A DNA stretch of 64,000 nucleotides from Calendula officinalis (GCA_963853835.1 OY970830.1:33503966-33567965), one strand, 5' to 3'. Shown: positions 11,470-24,589, counted from the first letter of the stretch. Notes: generated by a model not told the origin, from the sequence alone. Program-made: numbers and translations.

Positions 11470-11703
11470 TTTCGAAGCTTTTTTTTTTATTTCTTATGTA
11501 ATGAATAATCTCAAAAAGGATGCAATTTTTTTTCTGATCCTATTGGGCTTTTAAAAGCTCAATGGGCCATCTGACACTGACAAGTATATTTACAACAGAA
11601 GTTTTAGAATTATAAAACAAATTAAGTAGATTTTTCATTTTTAGTAATTGTTGATAAAAAAAAATTTCGAAATTAACCTTTGAAAATTAGTATTACATTG
11701 GAT

Positions 11704-12119
11704 TAGGGCTGTCAAATCGTGTTATCATTTCGTATTTTTGGGTAACACGACACGACACGAATTCGTTAAACACGAAAACAACACGACACGAAGTCGTGTT
11801 TTATTTTGCTAACACGAATACGACACGATTAAAAAACGATAAACACGACAACACGAGATAAATAACAAATATATCAAATTTTCTTACTTACTACATGCTA
11901 AAAACGCGACACACCACAAAAATATAACATAAATTTCTAAATTTCCCAAAATCATAACTATCGTGTCAAATTCGTGTTAATCTCTGAACACGAATACGAC
12001 ACGACACGACACCGTGTTTGTTTTACACGACACAAATACGAATTCAAATTTCGATTTCGTCCCAATTTCGTTTCGTTTCGTGTATTTTTATCGTGTCGTG
12101 CCAAGTTTTGACAGCCCTA
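11704..12119. mobile_element. hAT-type MITE
   Basis: Terminal inverted repeats TAGGGCTGTCAAA and TTTGACAGCCCTA, flanked by 8-bp duplications CATTGGAT (11696-11703) and CATCGGAT (12120-12127), one mismatch. The interior is rich in ACACGACACGA blocks repeated in both orientations. Confidence 0.9.
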
Positions 12120-12127
12120 CATCGGAT

Positions 12128-13454
12128 GTTAACTATATCAAGTATACAAACGCATGAAATCCTAATTTGCAAAGGTTAATTTTAAATTAGAAATATATAT
12201 AATGATAAATTACATACAGATAGTCATTCTTACAAAACTTTCACTTGATATATATCGTGTATACATGGCTAAATTTTAAACATACGATCACTCAATGATA
12301 TCAATATTAATAAATACTCCGTATAATATATTAAACAATTTACTTTTTAAAATAATTAATACATGTTTATTAGTTATACTACATCACTTGATAACACCTT
12401 ATCAATTAGTTTAAATCTAATCAATTACGTTTTATTAATTACTTAAATCCATTCTATTAATTAATTATTATCACATTATTAATCCATTATTTAATACTCC
12501 GTATATAATTTTAAATACTAAAACTTGGATTGAACAAATGAACTTAAACTTTTTATTAAGATTTTAATTAACTTAAATAAGTAAATTAGTTTGTAACCAA
12601 AACTCAATTAACCGTAACCCTAAAATTCAAAAACCAAAATGCGGCCAGAATTTGTTGGTTTCCTAAAAACCTTAGTCAAATTCCATGGTTCGATCCCAAA
12701 TATCTGGTCAAGTTTGTTAATTACAAATCTTAGTTGTGGATCATAACGTGGTCTTCCGTGGTTGTAGCCATACTTGAAAACCCACCATCGTATTGAGATG
12801 ATTTGCTTGTCACCTAGAACCACACCACACCGTGGTACGCATACTGTATAGCCTTAATAAAAGGAGCTCACCCCATTTGTTTGCAGAAACTAAATCGCAA
12901 CACGTGGCTTCCTGATGATGATTTAGTGATAAGCACTCTCAAATGGATTAATTTTTAGATGTCAGGGTTTGCTCCCTCTTCGGTTTACCAGATGACCGGA
13001 GAAATGTTCAGAAAAGAATACAACAATAATTAGATCACGCGTATTTCAATTATAAGCTTGACCATGCTGAGAAAAATCGTTATAAACGTAACACATGGTT
13101 TCGTAGCTACAATTAATTAAACAAACATATGATACTTGGAACGAAAAGACCAATAAAAAATTCCTCTGATGCTGCTGCTATTTTTTCTTTATAACCCCAT
13201 TAATTATTTCAAGTGTACACAATTGTAAGCTATTAATTATTCCACTTTAGATACAAACCTATTTATCTAATCTAAATTCTTAATGTTTTTTAGTATTAGA
13301 GAATGCATTGGGGCACCTACCTTTAAGTCTTAACTTTTTCTTAATTATTCTAACTATTATCTTAAAAACCATTTAATTATCTATCTACTTTCATCTATAT
13401 TAAATCTGCATAAAACCATGTCTTTAATTATTATTTTTATTGGTTTTAGATAAA
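12128..13454. other. intergenic, nothing recognised
   Basis: AT-rich DNA up to the 3' end of the Helitron. No credible gene or transposon end was found. Confidence 0.5.
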
Positions 13455-13491
13455 CTAGCCGGGTACCCGCGCAATGCGGCGGCGGGTACCC
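13455..13491 (-). terminator. Helitron 3' terminal hairpin and CTAG
   Basis: GGGTACCCGC pairs with GCGGGTACCC around an 11-nt loop, then two bases, then CTAG at the edge. In Helitrons this hairpin marks where rolling-circle transfer ends. It is nearly the same as the end of the short Helitron at 7848-7884. Confidence 0.9.
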
Positions 13492-13797
13492 TGTAACTAT
13501 ATATTCTACGGCGGACAAATACTGTCAGATAACAACATGTCACCTTTGATAGCATTAATTATCTTCGACATTCAAAGCAACAACAATAAATAGTTTTTGG
13601 TAGTTTCTTTGATTATGTACCATGTTTAAATATACTTTACGTCAAGTACCATGTGTAATACAAATATTTCTAGATCAAGCAAATGTGTTGTATAGATAAT
13701 ACAACAAACCATGAATTTTGAATGGTACATGGTATAAAAAAAGATCCAGTTTATAAAATTAGCGAGGTTACAAATAAATAATGATTGTTAACATGTT

Positions 13798-16700
13798 CTA
13801 GTTATCATGTAAAACCTCCCGATACACCACGTTTGATGTGTAAACTCCGTCGACATTAAACTTCTTTGTTGGATTAACTAATACTTTTGTCGTGTGTCGT
13901 GAAATACCTCTTGACAGTGCAACATAAAGTTGTCCATGTGAGAAAACCGATTGTGGAAGATATACGCCAACATGAGGAATTGTCTGTCCTTGAGCTTTGT
14001 TAATTGTCATTGCGAAGCTCAGCCGAACCGGAAACTGTTTCCTTTTCAATTTGAAAGGAAACATGTCAGATTCAGATGGAGATAGAGGAATTCTTGGCAA
14101 GAATACCCTTTTGCCAGCATGCTCTCCAACAGCTATTTCTGCATCAATTAGGTTTGGTTCAAAGTTTCTGCATATAAGTCTTGTGCTATTACATAACCCA
14201 TGCGAGGGATCGATGTTCCGTAAAAGTATAATCGGGCACCCAATTTTTAGCCGGAGAACATGAGGAGGCACACCACTAACATTAAGGGAGTTTAAGAATT
14301 CCATAGGATAGAAGTTGTTTTTGTCGTCTTCTGCCTCATCGAAACTATAATAGATTTTCTCTTCTCCACAAAATCTAGCGATCAACTTTTCATTAAGCTC
14401 ATCCACATGGTCGTTTTTGGTTGATAAGATCGCCCTAGAAATGATATAATCTGACGAATTTCCATTAACCAACAAAGAAGGAAAGATCGCATTGATCAAA
14501 TCTTCTTGAGACCGATCGACGTGGTTGTATGGAATGCTCATATCATCTGGGATGCGAATATAATTTTCGTCAATCACTTCTTCATCACCATTTCCGACTC
14601 GTAAAAGAAAATCCGAAAACCATGGATCAGTTCGCGCTCTCATATTAAGAGTCAGCCTAATCTTTTTAATTGTAGACCACAACGGTGACATTCGTAGGCT
14701 GGAATCTACAATTTGTGCTCTAGTTCCACGTCTCACAACAGGCAAAACCTGTCTAAAATCACCTCCTAAAACCATAATTTTTCCACCGAAAGGGAGTCTC
14801 AAACCTGTTATCTCTTGCATTGATCTATCTAATGCCTCTACCGCCTGACTCTTAGCCATCGAAGCCTCGTCCCATATGATCAGTTTTGCAGCTCTAAGTA
14901 GTTTTGCAGTCCCACTTTGATTTTTAATGTTACAGAGTGAGTTGTTATCAAGGTTAATTGGAATCTTGAATCGAGAGTGGGCTGTTCTACCACCTGGCAT
15001 ATTATTTGCCGCCGCACCCGATGAAGCGGTCGCGAGTGCAATTAGACCACGAGACCGGACCTTTGCAAGAAGAGCTTTATACAAAAACGTTTTCCCTGTT
15101 CCTCCAGGGCCATCTATAAAAAATACGCCCGAAACATCGTTATCCACATGCCTCAATATCTCATCATACGCGTCTCTCTGGTCGGAATTAAGAGAGTCAG
15201 AAGCACACAAGTGTTCCTCTTCCACAACTATGGAATACTCCTCTTGTAATTCTCGAACAACCCCAGATTCTAAACTGACATCGATGTTTAGTTTAGGAAT
15301 ATCAAAATCATCAAGATCCTTACCCATAGATTGTAGAAAGATTTTGATGTCTTTTAGGACCATATTTTGGGCTACCTCCGTATTTTCATACAGTCGTCTA
15401 TAATCCTCAGAGAGTGATTCGTAGTGATCATCCCATAACTTCCGAACATCTCCCGGCTCACAAAAGATCAAAATAGTTGCGAATAACCTCCGAAGAGCTG
15501 GCGGAAATTGAAAAATAGAACCCTCCCTAAGACACATTGATAAATTATCGTCATTCTCAATTAATCCTCTCTCGAGAGCTGCTCTTCGAAACGTCGGGTA
15601 CACCACGTTGTTATATGTGTACAGATATTCCCATCCAGTAGGCCCACGAACATGTGACAATAGTATCCGTAGGTAGAATCGTTCTCCTTCAGCGGGATTA
15701 GCAGAAACCATTCTTCCTCTCATTGTTCCCTTTTTCCTAGGTTTCCAACGTCGGGAGGACTTATTCCATGTGAATTTCGCGGGAAAGTCCTTGTATAAGT
15801 ATTGGTTCGCATCAGTATTGTTTCTATTCATCTCAAAAAAAGCTGTCAGCATCGATCTCTTGTCTCTCTCCCTATCAACAACGTTGGTCATTATATCATT
15901 TTGTCTAAACGTAACCAATTGTTTATTTGGAAGATGAATTTGCAATGCCATCACATGTGGGTGGATTTGTGATAGGGGAAAGCCAAATATCCTCCAAATT
16001 GCCTCAGGGGGAGAAACATAACGAGCATCTTGGTATCTCTTTATCTCGTTAACAACTACAGTTTCACTATCTGGATCGACATGGACAACTTGTTTGTCGT
16101 GACCCTTGTATACATACTTAAATATGTATTTCACAGAAACAATACTTGAACAAACCTCGACGTTTATGTGACAATTGAACATCATGAGCAATTTTGGGTT
16201 GTAAGGGACCACCCATCTATTGTCAAGAGTATTACCACGCACAGCTACTTTGATCCCATTGTCTCTTCGTCGATATAATGGATATGAGTCATTTCCTTGT
16301 GTTGTTTGCTCGTTAAATTGCCTGGGGTATTTGAAGCGGCATTTTTTTGGCTCACCCTGCATACAAGGGCTGTTGGATCGAATGTTTCCGCATGGACCGT
16401 GCATCATGTGTTTTTTGACCAACTCATGCATTACCGGATGCCTTGTCGGATTTGGAATTTCACTACACACAATTTTATCATATTGATCTGGATTTGTCAT
16501 TTTGTGATCTCCTCTCATAATCAGGAGGAAATGAGCATGAGGTAGGCCACGCTTTTGAAACTCAATGACGTAAACATGTGAACCGACAACACCAAGTACA
16601 TGCTTTTTGAAGAGTTGCTCCTTTAAATCCTCTAATTTGGCCCGAAACACCCTTGAAACAAGGTCTGGTCGATCGGATGCAACCTGACCGGGCAATAGTT

Positions 16701-19233
16701 GTGTCTGGATTTCTGGCCAATTTGGATTGCATGTCATAGTAAGGAATATATCTGGTTTCCCGTCATCTTGAACTAAGGTCATTGCATCCAAAAATCGACG
16801 TCGCATGTCACGTGGTCCTCCAATGAACGAAGCGGGCAACACAACCCGTTTCCCGACGTTAGTTGGTTGAACTTCGCCAGCATTGACACAATCTACAATA
16901 CCTTGGTACAAATCTGATCTAATCTTGGTTTGGTTAAACTCACAAAATTTCAAACGTGAAGTCTCAATTTTTATGTAGGTGTCGACGACAAACTGTTGGA
17001 ACAATCGCCCCCCTAATAAAAGCAAGTTTGGTGTTGAGCGGATCTGGAACTTGTAACAATAGTACTCACGCATGGTTACGGTCTTCCTACCTCCAGTTTC
17101 GTTAGGCTCTACAAAAAAATGAGGTGATTTATAATTTCATATGGGTCAAATGTATCAACTATACATATTAGTAATAAAATTTATGTTACGATAGCTCTTA
17201 CCTTCAAAATCATCCTCGAAATTTTCTTCATCCTCAATATCAATAATTTCGTTAATGGGGGTGCCACTTCTGGGTATTTTTGTATGCCATCCAGGCTCAC
17301 CATTGGGAAAGAACAAAACATAGGACAACGGATCGTAAGAAGCAAAGTGAGGTTCAATTTGAGTTGGATAATCGGACCTCCCATACACAACAATACTTCT
17401 CTTATATGCAGTAATGTCGTTGTTACCTTCAACCCAAATGCCAGCAACCTGCACAATGGTACAAAAAAAAAGGATTATATGTAAAGCTACATCAGATTAT
17501 CTTTTAAAATGTGATCATGGTAAATAATGTTATTCAAACCTCTGATGTGGTTGGAAGGTTGTAATTCCTTTGATCGAGTTCTACAGATGCATTTAATGTG
17601 ACTCTGTAGTCGTCTAGTGGTCCTAGGTCAGCAAGGCTTCGAAACGTTGCCACGTAAGGGTTTGTTGCAAGTATATGTGTCAATATTTCAACAATCTGTC
17701 TATCAAGATTTGTCCATAAAAGTCTATGCGATAATTCAGTTTCAGGATCATAGAAATACAGTTGTAAGTACCTAGGTTGTCCATTCCTAGGAACCAATTG
17801 ATCGATCCTATGGTACATACCTCCGTGGGCACGAAAAGTATACACTCCAGATGTCATATTGGCCATTGAAGTATCCAAAGTTACACCCATCGAAGTGAAT
17901 GAGAAATTTGTGTTGTATGCACGAATGTTGTGCTTGAACGCTTTACCTAATTCACATTGGGATGTAAATAGATTTAAGAGTTCTCCGGGAATGTTTGAAG
18001 ATGCCAATTTTGTCTTTCCCTTCATACAACAAAAAGTTGGGAATTCAAATTTTATTCTTTTTGCTCCACACTCTGCACAGGGTGGTTGTTCCTTTAAAAC
18101 ACGGTGTTGTTTAGGGATAGCATGATAAATGAAATCGTATGGATCCACGTCTTGGTTGTTGCCTGTGATCGATGAATTGACATTGGCATCTGAACAACAG
18201 TGAAATAGTAACCCCATTTAAAGGTAAGAATACGTTTTAATAGAACTGTATCCATCGGTACATGTCAATACTAACCTGCTGAAGGTGATGGTTGAGTCAC
18301 GACAGCATCAAATGAAGGCAATAGTCTAAGAATCTCACTTCGAATGCCTATTTTAAAAATCAAACACAATAGGTTGAAAACTATGATTTAGTTATAAACA
18401 CTTTAAAACTCGAAATAATATTGTTACCATTATTGCTATCGAGAGTCAATCTCGAGGAGATTTGGGAAGCATCTGCTATGTTTGTATGATCGGATGGCAG
18501 ACCGCCGCATCTCGCATTTGTTGATGTTTGACTCCTAGGATATTTTTCCCCAAGCAACCGATATCTTTCGATACTTCTTTTATAATATTGTCTACTCTTA
18601 CTTCTTATATCTTGACTTGATCTTTGTGAAGTCTCTGGAACATCTACACAATTTAAAATGCAAGGAGATGCATTTTGGCGTGGTGGTATGTTTTCTTTGT
18701 TTGCTAATACACAATCAAATGGCGTGGTTAGTGTGTTACTATAACCTATGGTCATATCAATAACTTCACTGCTATTCATAGGATATGAAGAGCAATTGTA
18801 GTTTGCGTCTTTCAATATTCCTAAAGGCGTCCTTTCCGGTGTTTGTATATCCATTTGAGTAGAACCACATGGAGCTACATTTGTAGCAACTGTGATCTGT
18901 TCACCTTCAACGGAAGCTAGAAGCCTTTTAGCTTTCAGTCGCGCATAATTTTGCTTATTATTTTCTCTCTTCTTTTGTACACGCTCTACAATGAAAATAT
19001 TTAAAGAAAAATGTGGTAAACGTTTATAACATTATCATATTTTGTTTATAGATAATAAGCATACCCTTCTGTTTGTTTAGCTCATATTGAGAGACATCGC
19101 TATTGCGACACTTAAGTACTTTGTTATCGCTTTGTCGTGCGCCACTATTGGTATTGTAGTCTTTACGCTTTCCATTTTGCACGTTGATTTGGTTACCAAC
19201 AACATTAAAGGTAATTTCACCGTCGATCATCAT
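13798..19233 (-). CDS. Helitron Rep-helicase (RepHel)
   Basis: Six exons (19233-19065, 18985-18428, 18347-18276, 18189-17540, 17448-17202, 17108-13798) join in frame through GT-AG introns to 1668 aa. The N-terminal 300 residues are variable and basic or polar. A zinc-finger-like CAECG..CC stretch follows. The Helitron N-terminal and HUH Rep region has GLPHAHF (His at about 756 and 758) and the two catalytic tyrosines in YIFKY (893, 897). The Pif1-type helicase has Walker A GPGGTGKT (about 1232), Walker B IIWDEAS (about 1310), GGDFRQVLPV and a C-terminal NKAQGQT..VALSRG. No stop or frameshift breaks the model and every catalytic motif is present. This supports an autonomous, recently active element. 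The protein nicks, transfers and unwinds DNA in rolling-circle transposition. Confidence 0.9.
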
Positions 19234-19414
19234 TGATTGCTATAACATACACAATTATACACAATTATTTAGGAGTTGATAACTATCTAAAAGTAATTTG
19301 AGTCCTAACAAATTGACATGTTATTGATTGCTATAACATACACAATTATACACAATTATTTAGGAGTTGATAACTATCTAAAAGTAATTTGAGTCCTAAC
19401 AAATTGACATGTTA
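19233..19414. repeat. 91-bp tandem duplication at the RepHel start
   Basis: Sequence 19233-19323 is repeated at 19324-19414 without visible difference. It lies at the 5' side of the RepHel ATG, so it doubles part of the leader or promoter of that gene. Confidence 0.92.
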
Positions 19415-19657
19415 ATTTAGTGCTTGTAATTTCAAATAAATATGAAAACCATACACAATTAAAAAACAAGAGGCTAACATCAAAACAATACAAGAATCAT
19501 GCAAGCAAACGTTGAATCCAAATACATGAGTTGTACCAAATAAACCATTGTTTGAACGGGTCAAATTTAACTTCATCGAAAAGCAACAAAAAAAACAAAA
19601 AAACAAAAAAGTGGGTGCATCCACCAAAACTACAAAACATTAAAAGATACTAAGGTT

Positions 19658-20751
19658 TTAGTCAATAAGTTGTATGCGTTCAAAGGAGTCCGCTTCCGGT
19701 ATATTTGGATTGAAGTCAATTTTGGTTATATTCGTTGACCGCAAAACGTTAACTGAAAGTATATAAAAGTTGTAAGTTAGTTTAAGATGTATAATACAAA
19801 TTATTTTTATGGGGATGTCTATTAAAAAAAACTTACTTGATTTTTGATGACACAATTTTATCCTTGATACATATATTACTGATTTTTCCCTAATGGCCCA
19901 TTGGACTCTTGGAGGTGGTATTTCCGAATTTGGATACACTGTCAGTGACAATTCTTGACCCCTTTTATTCATTAAAAGAAAAAAAGTTAAAAATATACCA
20001 ACTAATAAAATGTATGTATTGAAAAAAAATATGTAATTAAAATTTGAAATTACGTTGAATCTTGAATTTTGAGATAAAATGTAATTCCGTCATTTGTTCT
20101 TTTCCTACTTCCCTTAGTTACTCTTCCCACAATATCTACATGAAAATTTGTATTTTTAGGCATTTAGTTTCAAAATGGTTCCCAAAAATAAAAAATATAA
20201 ATATAAAGCTATTTATACCGATAAGCATCCTTCTAATTGTTTTGTCATCCGCAATAGATTTAAAAGAAGGCACGTTTGGATAACACGGAAATGTGTTGTT
20301 GATTTCATTGCTTAATCGAGTAAACTGTGTGTTGTTGTTAATAATTATTTCGCATTGATCACGATTAAAACTGTACCGTTTATACCTAGGGTAATCATCG
20401 TAATAAGCCCTTCCCTCAATTTGAAAATGGTTAATAGCAAAAACACCTTCCAAATTCCTTCGTTCATAATGTTGTATCAAATCAGGAGGACACACAGCCG
20501 CAAGTCTTTCTCGCTAAAACAAAAGTATTTATTGATAAAAAGTATGTTATCTTTTATTTTTAGCTAAAATTTAAAAAGTTTATATAATGGTTATAAGTTA
20601 CCCTTGGATCTAGCATGAATAAATATAACTTTTCATTATGTGTGTCCTTCCAAACGAACTCCACACGAATAGCCTTGATATTGTGCCACGCAAAATATTG
20701 AAGGCTTGAAAAATACTCAACTTCAAAATGATAATCAAATATCTTCACCAT
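19658..20751 (-). CDS. Helitron RPA-like single-strand DNA-binding protein
   Basis: Five exons (20751-20602, 20513-20219, 20135-20054, 19961-19837, 19752-19658) keep frame and give 248 aa. The text fits the tandem OB folds of plant RPA70-like Helitron proteins. An amino-terminal region with IKAIRVEFVWKDTHNEKLYL is followed by YKRYSFNRDQCEIIINNNT, then the second fold beginning DIVGRV and LKIQDSTGQELSLTVY. Plant Helitrons often carry such RPA genes, thought to protect or recruit factors to displaced single strands. It is shorter than cellular RPA70 and lacks the C-terminal zinc-finger fold. The start at 20751 is the first ATG of the exon. An upstream non-coding exon is possible. Confidence 0.72.
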
Positions 20752-20859
20752 AAACAAAAGGGTGTTTTAATTAGAACAATTTAAAGCCCATAATGATATG
20801 CAAAAGCAGAAGAGTTATATGGGTACAAAAAGTGTCGCAAAAATCATTAAGCAAATAGA

Positions 20860-23800
20860 CTAAATAAAAAAGAAATCATCGTCATCAGACTCGTCACGTA
20901 GCCTAAAGACTTTGTTTCGGCTGAAAATAGAGGCACGCCTATTATTTTTTCTCTTCACATTTGCCAAGTACAAAAACTCAGCCGCATGGTCATCTTCAAT
21001 GTCGTCATCAGAACAATCGATTTTAATAATCTCATCCCATTTCCAACTTAACAAATTGGCCTCCCTTTTACGCCTTTTTAAATTCTGACATATAATCTAG
21101 CCGTTAATATAGCTTAAAGATCTAGTAAATAAAAGGTAAAAATCTGGTTTGTTTATGAATAATTATAAGAGTTTTTCAAGCTAAGCCAAGTTTAAGTAAA
21201 AAATTAATCTGATTGTATATGTCTTTGAGTCAAAATTAGTATGAATTTATTGGCAATAATTGCTATTTATTGTCATTCCAATTTCAATTTTCTATAAGCA
21301 ACAATCAAACTGTAAGTTTTTGGTGTTGTTTTTAATTTTGCAGGGATTTGAATTTGGTAAAGATAAAAGTGTGTCGGTAGTTTTCTTTTAGCAGGTGGGA
21401 AGGGTAAAAGGATGGGTGCTGAACAAATGGATGTTGAATCACTCAAAAAGCTCAACCAGAACATATTAAACATGCCAATAAATAAATTCTAAGTTACACA
21501 TGGATGTTGAATCACTCAAAAAGCTCAACCAGAACATATTAAACATACAATTATTTACTAAATAAATAGTTAGAGAATTACCTCGAGGGTGTCGGCGGTT
21601 TGAACCATTGTTGGAGCATCGGGTTCGTTGGTATTGACAGTAGAGTTCTTTAAAGCAAAAGAACAAATTCATTAGTAAGTATTCAAACATAACAAACTTC
21701 ATAAACGAACCAGAACGGGTCAAAATGGTTAAAATATTTTAGGTAATTACCTCAATCGTGGCTGCGGTTATTGTGGTTGCGGTTAGAACCATTGTCGGAG
21801 CATCCCCTTCATTGGTAAGGATAGAACAGTTCTTTTAAAGGAAAAAAACAAATGCATTAGTGATAATAGCTGGTACCCGCGCAATGCGGCGGAGAGGACC
21901 ATGTAATTACGTTTTAAGGTGATCAAGTTTTATTAAGTGGCACATTTGTTTTAATAACAACGATTAACGAAGAGATATAGCTAAATGTTTGGAACTCCTC
22001 AATCACCTATCTACTAAAAATTGAAAGTAAGAATCTGCAAACTAATGACTTTTTAAAAAAATTTGAAGCAACTCAATAAAACCAAAACAAATGACTAACA
22101 TAAGTGATACTCTCGTGATACCTTTTCCTGTAGGTAAACATAAGAAATGAGCATAACCGGTAAAATGAATTTTGATGCCTTGAACTTGACAACATATTTA
22201 ATATTTTCAAATATCTTAGACTTTTGAGTGTTAAATACCAAAGCTAAATGCAATACAAATTACCAAAGCATTTACAACTATTAAAACGCTTAATTTGCTT
22301 CAATTCCAGTAGTAGGTAATTAGAATCATTCGTTCATTACATAAATACAAAAAGCATTATGATAAGTTTAAAAGAGAAAAACAAAAAGAGATCGAGTATG
22401 CAGGGTTTACTTGCAAATGGGATATTATGGTTTCGGTTAATTCAGTGCAGCCTTTTAAAACCTTTGACCAATTTAACAGGTAATGATTTTCGGTAGAAAT
22501 TTAATGAATCTTGTCAACATAAAATAGGAAATAAATGGTGGTATTAAGTTAAAACAGGTTATGGCTAAACAAATGACATGTAAACCCTGACCGTCTTATT
22601 TTGAACTGTCATAATTCAATATTTTGTGATTACAATGGAACATATACATTTTATGCTTATGCGGGTGGTTTCAGTTCATTCAATTTCATGTTGCTGGTGT
22701 ATAATTGAAATATAATCATTATAATATCCTGCTTTTGATCGAAATTCTAAAGCTTTCACTATAATTTCAGAGGTACAATTAAAATATAATCATTATATGA
22801 CTACAATCATGCTGAAATTAAGCGATTTTTTTTCTTCAGGAATTACCCTATGTTAATCCTTTAGGGTTAAAATCTGATGCTCCTATGGAGGTTATTTGGG
22901 ATATTCATCCTTGCTAGGTAAGTTTTGTTTTTCATTTTTAAAGAAATATTGCTTTTTCTATGTTTGAAGTTGATGTCATTTCCGTTTTTGATTCTAAGGA
23001 TAACTTGATTGTGAAGTATTGTGTAGTCCCAACATTGTTGCAGCATCTTTTGGAGCCATTGTTGCCAAATGATCTTGGAAATTTATTTATCAGCTTTTAT
23101 ATGATATTTTTATGATTTAAACAGGATGTTTTTGAGCACTGTGACACGGCTAAGAATCATGAAAAAATCAAACAAAAAATTTACATTTATAGGGAAGTTG
23201 AAAATTAAGCATTGATGAACAAACACCCAACAAGCCACAACAGGCTGGAAAAGTTTAAAGTTTTTGTTTGATAATCTTGGCTACTTTTTGGCTCATTTAA
23301 GTTTGTTCCATCCTTCTGTATTTTTTGTCTTTCTGAAGGTTACCATAGACTCATAGTTACATATCCAACTTGAAATGCTTTAATGATATTCTTTACTGGT
23401 TTCTTAAGCATATTACATTTCAATCGGTAATTGTTTTACTTGGTTCTAATCATTTCATTTGTGTTCAAGTCCCTATAAATGTAAATTTTTTGTTTGATTT
23501 TTTCATGATTCTTAGTCTTGTCACAGTGCTCAAAAACATCCTGTTTAAATCATAAAAATATCATATAAAAGCCGATAAATAAATTTCCAAGATCATTTGG
23601 CAACAGTGGCTCCAAAAGATGCTGCAACAATGTTGGGACTACACAATACTTCACAATCAAGTTATCCTTAGAATCAAAAACAGAAATGACATCAACTTCA
23701 AACATAGAAAAAGCAATATTTCTTTAAAAATGAAAAACAAAACTTACCTAGCAAGGATGAATATCCCAAATAACCTCCATAGGAGCATCAGATTTTAAGT

Positions 23801-24143
23801 TTTCAGGATTATATTATTACATGAGTGCTCCGGATTATCCAATTTCATCATTTCAACCCGTTACCCAACCTATTCATTATATCACCTAGAAGTTGGTATA
23901 TAAACTTAAAAACTGAATAAACTTAAAAACTCTAATGGGGTCAACCCGTTTTTAATCATTAAACCATTATCTCAAATTTGATTGAAGCATTTTTCTCAAG
24001 GTTTTCGATCAATGACACTGTGTTCTACATACACTTAAATACTGGAATTCGAGAAAATTAAGAAAGTGTAATACCTTGAGTTGGCCGATGGTAGCAAAAT
24101 TTGTTGGAGCATGGGTTCCATTCATCATATTATTGGGTTCCAT
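20860..24143 (-). CDS. third Helitron gene: small acidic protein, unrecognised
   Basis: A model of four exons (24143-24075, 21831-21751, 21647-21582, 21084-20860) gives 146 aa. All introns are phase 0 with GT-AG borders. Exons 2 and 3 are related: both encode NE(G/P)DAPTMV(L/Q)TA and both follow a purine-rich acceptor. Exon 1 has a weaker HAPTNFATI match. The last exon has basic clusters (KRRKRE, KRKNNRR) and acidic ones (DDDIEDD, DESDDDD), suggesting a nuclear protein. I do not recognise the family. Intron 1 is 2.2 kb and contains a nested Helitron end and a large inverted repeat. The model could be chance joining, but four in-frame junctions and the repeated exons argue for a real gene. Confidence 0.5.
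21345..21480 (+). pseudogene. captured gene fragment (unassigned)
   Basis: On the plus strand, opposite to the Helitron genes, a TTTTGCAG acceptor-like site is followed by two exon-like stretches, the second encoding KGKRMGAEQMDVESLKKLNQ and a few more residues. Part of it (about 47 bp from 21428) is repeated 73 bp later. Helitrons often acquire host exons. The parent gene is not recognised. Confidence 0.4.
21868..21905 (-). other. degenerate Helitron 3' hairpin (nested element)
   Basis: GGTACCCGCGCAATGCGGCGG matches the hairpin core of the two clear Helitron ends, in the same orientation as the surrounding Helitron, but its outer stem is decayed and CTAT replaces CTAG. It sits in intron 1 of the small acidic gene, so a non-autonomous Helitron probably inserted there. 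Its 5' end was not located. Confidence 0.55.
22840..22917 (+). pseudogene. captured 78-bp exon, possibly from a TRM1-like tRNA methyltransferase gene
   Basis: A CTTCAG acceptor and a GTAAGT donor flank 78 nt that read, in one frame, ELPYVNPLGLKSDAPMEVIW then DIHPC and a stop as the last codon. The wording recalls a C-terminal segment of tRNA N2,N2-dimethylguanosine methyltransferase (TRM1), but that is from memory and unverified. The terminal stop shows decay. Most of it lies inside the left arm of the inverted repeat 22867-23798. Confidence 0.4.
22867..23798. repeat. inverted repeat with 329-bp arms
   Basis: Arms 22867-23195 and 23470-23798 pair with only a few mismatches around a 274-bp spacer. 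The left arm includes most of the captured exon and its downstream intron-like sequence. No transposon termini were seen at the arm ends, so duplication by rearrangement is more likely than a MITE. Confidence 0.9.
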
Positions 24144-24589
24144 TAAGTGATCTAAGAACGTAAGAACATATAAACAACGTATCAAACATTCAGAGTGATG
24201 GTTCAACAAAAACAAAATTAAAACAAAACTGAAATTAAAAGCAAAATGAAATTGCAAACCTGTTCAGATTATCGTTAAACAAAAGATGGATTACTCTGTA
24301 AAAATTCGTAAGCTTTGCTCCACATTCGTTTGGTATTTATAGGGTTTTGAAAATAAAAGTTGAAGAGGCTAATATCAATAATCGAGGTGGGCATTTGAAA
24401 GGGGTATTTGCAGAATCGAGGGGGTAATTGCAGATTCGAGGTGGTAGAGAAATCGAGGTTGCTGGTGTGGGGTAATCGAGGGAGGCAGACGGTATGTGAA
24501 AGGGCGTGTTTAGTTGTTTCTGTTCTGCAGGCGGAAGAAAAGTGATTTATAGGAGAAGTGTTTTGTTTTTGAAACACAAGTTGATGCTT

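Noticed and set aside
12620..12823. 67-codon minus-strand frame
   Set aside because: No recognisable domain and no splice partners.
14927..15403. 158-codon open frame on the plus strand
   Set aside because: It is the shadow of the RepHel helicase exon on the minus strand, where all catalytic motifs are found.
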